Positions 61,868 through 64,000 of a stretch of 64,000 bases of DNA are shown piece after piece. The position numbers were made by a program, and so were the translations under genes. Position 1 is the first letter of the stretch; each line of letters opens with the position of its first letter. The stretch spans positions 600,311 to 664,310 of the forward strand of contig NW_004797301.1 of NCBI RefSeq assembly GCF_000002075.1, read 5' to 3'. Below the pieces are notes generated by a model. The model was not told the origin of the DNA. It saw nothing but the letters and a program-made list of their open reading frames with translations, and made no database searches. This DNA is from Aplysia californica. Lineage: Eukaryota; Mollusca; Gastropoda; Aplysiida; Aplysiidae.

Positions 61868-62210
61868 CTGTTGAAGATTTAATAACAACAATTAGAGTAT
61901 TTCCATAATGTAAGTCTACTTTGAAAGAACAGAAAATAAAAGACCACTGAAGTCATAAAACCTGTTCAAAAATTTGTCATCCACAAATAAATGCTCAATG
62001 GCAATTACAACTGTTAAAATTTTTGCTTTATTTTTTTTTTATTTTGATGAAGTTAAGTGCCCAAATGAGCATAGTGAAAATCATCTCAGAATTGAAGCAA
62101 TTGGCCAAGGATAACCATTCCAAGAAGGATGACAAAGTTCGGACCCAACTCCGATTTTAATTTTAGATCTGTGTTGTTTTAACCATGTTAATCATCTATG
62201 AGTTTTGTTT
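61868..62210. other. Intron segment 5' of exon T1, no recognised content
   Basis: Nothing recognised. Confidence 0.4.
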
Positions 62211-62214
62211 CAGT

Positions 62215-62440
62215 AAGGTTTTATGACGCTCACAGTTGCATAAGGTCATATGAGCATCAAGGGGTGGATGTCAACTGAGAAGTCCAAACGTGGAATCAGG
62301 CTTACTCTGCTCATTTGTCTACCCTCAGCAGCACAAAGTCTGCTTCGACTATCAAGGCACCCCGGAAATAGCAGTTTACAAGAGAGTGACAAACATACAA
62401 AAGAAGTAGAGGAAAAATGACGATAGTAAGGATGGGGAAA
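62215..62440 (-). mobile_element. SINE S1/S2-like element, rearranged
   Basis: Tail GGTTTTATGACGCTCACAGT with hairpin GACGCTC / GAGCATC, then foreign sequence, then body ACAAGAGAGTGACAAACATA. Confidence 0.45.
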
Positions 62441-62480
62441 GAAAAAGCAGCAGTTCCCCCTATGTTGTTCCAGCACTGTA

Positions 62481-62729
62481 TGAGCATGACATTGAAAAAT
62501 CAGGCCATTTACAATTCTACTGTGCACAAGAACATGTTCATACCCCCCCCCCCCCTTTGGGAATGCACTAAAAACACTTGTCAGTGGCACTGCCCCGGAT
62601 GAGTCTCAGACTATGAATCCGTTGTGTAGTCTGAGCATGACATTGAAAAATCAGGCCATTTACAATTCTACTGTGCACAAGAACATGTTCATACCCCCCC
62701 CCCCCCCTTTGGGAATGCACTAAAAACAC
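62481..62729. repeat. 97-bp duplication, two copies
   Basis: GAGCATGACATTGAAAAATC to CTTTGGGAATGCACTAAAAA occurs at 62481-62577 and 62635-62729, each with a C12-C13 run. Confidence 0.93.
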
Positions 62730-63004
62730 ATCTATGAGTACTATGAGAAACATCAAATAATATCTTATGATAAAATATACAATAAACACAACAGTAACCT
62801 GGGAAATAAACAGAAGGACAGGATGGTAAAATTGGGTGAGCAAAAAGAATAACCAGACAAAAGCATTAACTATCCAGAAATTTAAAAAATCTCATAGAAG
62901 CACTATTTAAAGCACCACGGATACCATGAGCTGTCCTGTGATTATTTTCAGACTAAAAACATAACATACAAAAGTCAGACAACACATGTCAGCAGTATGA
63001 AACT

Positions 63005-63235
63005 AGTAAAGTCACCAAAATGCCACTGTGGAGAAGTGGACCAAACTGAGGAACACATCTTCCAGCAGTGCAGGAAGCCCTAAGACAGGAAACGTGGCCA
63101 ACCGTATTAACACTACAGGAGAAGCTATACAGGCCAACAGAAAAACTGAGCAAGATACAGGACTTAGGTGTGAATGACCGAGGAGAAGAAACAGAAGAAG
63201 AAACAACAATGACATTCGACTAGAAATGATTACTG
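63005..63235 (+). mobile_element. LINE RT C-terminal fragment
   Basis: KCHCGEVDQTEEHIFQQC then, in another frame, LQEKLYRPTEKLSKIQDLGV; same family as 47282-47515, broken by frameshift. Confidence 0.75.
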
Positions 63236-63570
63236 TAAGAGAAGAAAACACAGTAACATGTAAGACCCCAAAGCATGTTCAATTTTGCTTCTTTATCTCC
63301 AGTTAGATCTCAGCAGAAAATAGATTATGTATGTAATTGCACTATATAACACAGAGAAGTTAAAACATAGTAAAATACTGCGAAAGGTGCAAGCCCCTAA
63401 AAATAGAATAATGACCATAACATGTTTTTGTAAGCCTTTATAAAAAAAAACGTTTTTCAAATTATACTCAAACTCAAAAAAATTGAAACTTTAGCATGAT
63501 ACAAAAAGTCAGGAAACTGAGACTGGAACAAAGTAAAAAAGTCAATCTTATCACCTATTCAAAACAACAT

Positions 63571-64000
63571 ATGCGTCACAGCACAACGAAATCATGTGTT
63601 GGTCAATTTTTGGGCATACAGAATTTTTATTTAAACTTAAACCTTGTTTATGTCTTTTGTTTCAATTTTTTAAAATCCATCTATCTTGACTAGAAATCGA
63701 GATGTTTTTCACTGAAGAAGGTGGGGGTCACCTCGTATTAGAGGTAAAATTAACGAGAAAGGTTGCTAAAGTTTGATGACTTCTAAGGCTACAATGTCCT
63801 TGAAAACTGCAAATTTACATTTTATTAGTTTGCCTTTGATTAACATTTTTCAGTAAAATCCACTCAGAAATGTGTTCTTAAATGGATATAAAACACATAG
63901 AACTCCCACCCTCCCATACCCACATTGATTTAAAAAATTCCTGGCCCACAGAAAAAGGGTGGTTTCTTCAATTTCCTTTTTAAATGATTGCCCGATTTTA
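63571..64000 (+). mobile_element. M1 element, cut by window end
   Basis: GGTCAATTTTTGGGCATACA, GAAATCGAGATGTTTTTCAC, TCCACTCAGAAATGTGTTCT; right end reaches TGATTGCCCGATTTTA at the border. Confidence 0.8.

Noticed and set aside
1-64000. A second host gene, retrovirus-like element, Polinton or defence system
   Set aside because: No capsid, integrase, protease, polymerase B or envelope-like reading and no coding block outside DNAH10 exons, the piggyBac transposase and LINE ends was recognised.

Overview
This is an animal nuclear genome window, AT-rich and dense in introns, microsatellites, SINEs, LINE 3' ends and small DNA transposons. One protein-coding gene fills it: an axonemal dynein heavy chain on the minus strand that I identify as DNAH10 (inner-arm dynein I1/f beta-type chain). 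A motile-cilia gene, tRNA-derived SINEs with conserved tails and piggyBac elements fit an invertebrate metazoan. A lophotrochozoan such as a gastropod mollusc is my guess, but the sequence does not prove it.

Layout, in transcript order (high to low coordinate). I traced 50 exons, named T1 to T50, with GT-AG borders and a reading frame that closes exactly at every junction (8,725 coding bases, about 2,908 codons). T1-T13 (61867-45286) encode the N-terminal tail (DHC_N1). T14-T22 (44501-36465) encode the linker (DHC_N2). T23-T28 hold AAA1, T29-T32 AAA2, T33-T37 AAA3 and T38-T42 AAA4. T43-T48 hold the coiled-coil stalk and microtubule-binding domain. T49-T50 hold the start of AAA5, cut by the window edge. 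The first exons lie beyond position 64000 and AAA5, AAA6 and the C-terminus beyond position 1.

The intron at 6307-10049 carries an apparently whole piggyBac transposon (6801-9530). It has perfect 15-bp terminal repeats, TTAA target duplications and a two-exon transposase of about 613 aa with the three catalytic aspartates. Other introns hold TTAA-bounded piggyBac-like miniature elements, about nine copies of a roughly 430-bp terminal-inverted-repeat element (named M1 here), several SINE families (S1-S6), LINE 3' ends and long simple repeats.

The most unusual pattern is in the introns themselves. At five exon borders (T42, T43, T30, T21, T16) a short tandem duplication or minisatellite starts inside the exon, crosses the splice site and continues into the intron, leaving decoy splice sites behind. 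Also notable are a candidate 76-codon in-frame cassette exon (43607-43834), a hairpin at the SINE tails whose arms covary between copies, a hairpin flush with the transposase splice acceptor, and M1 copies that often end close to splice donors. I recognised no retrovirus, LTR element, Polinton, CRISPR array or toxin gene.
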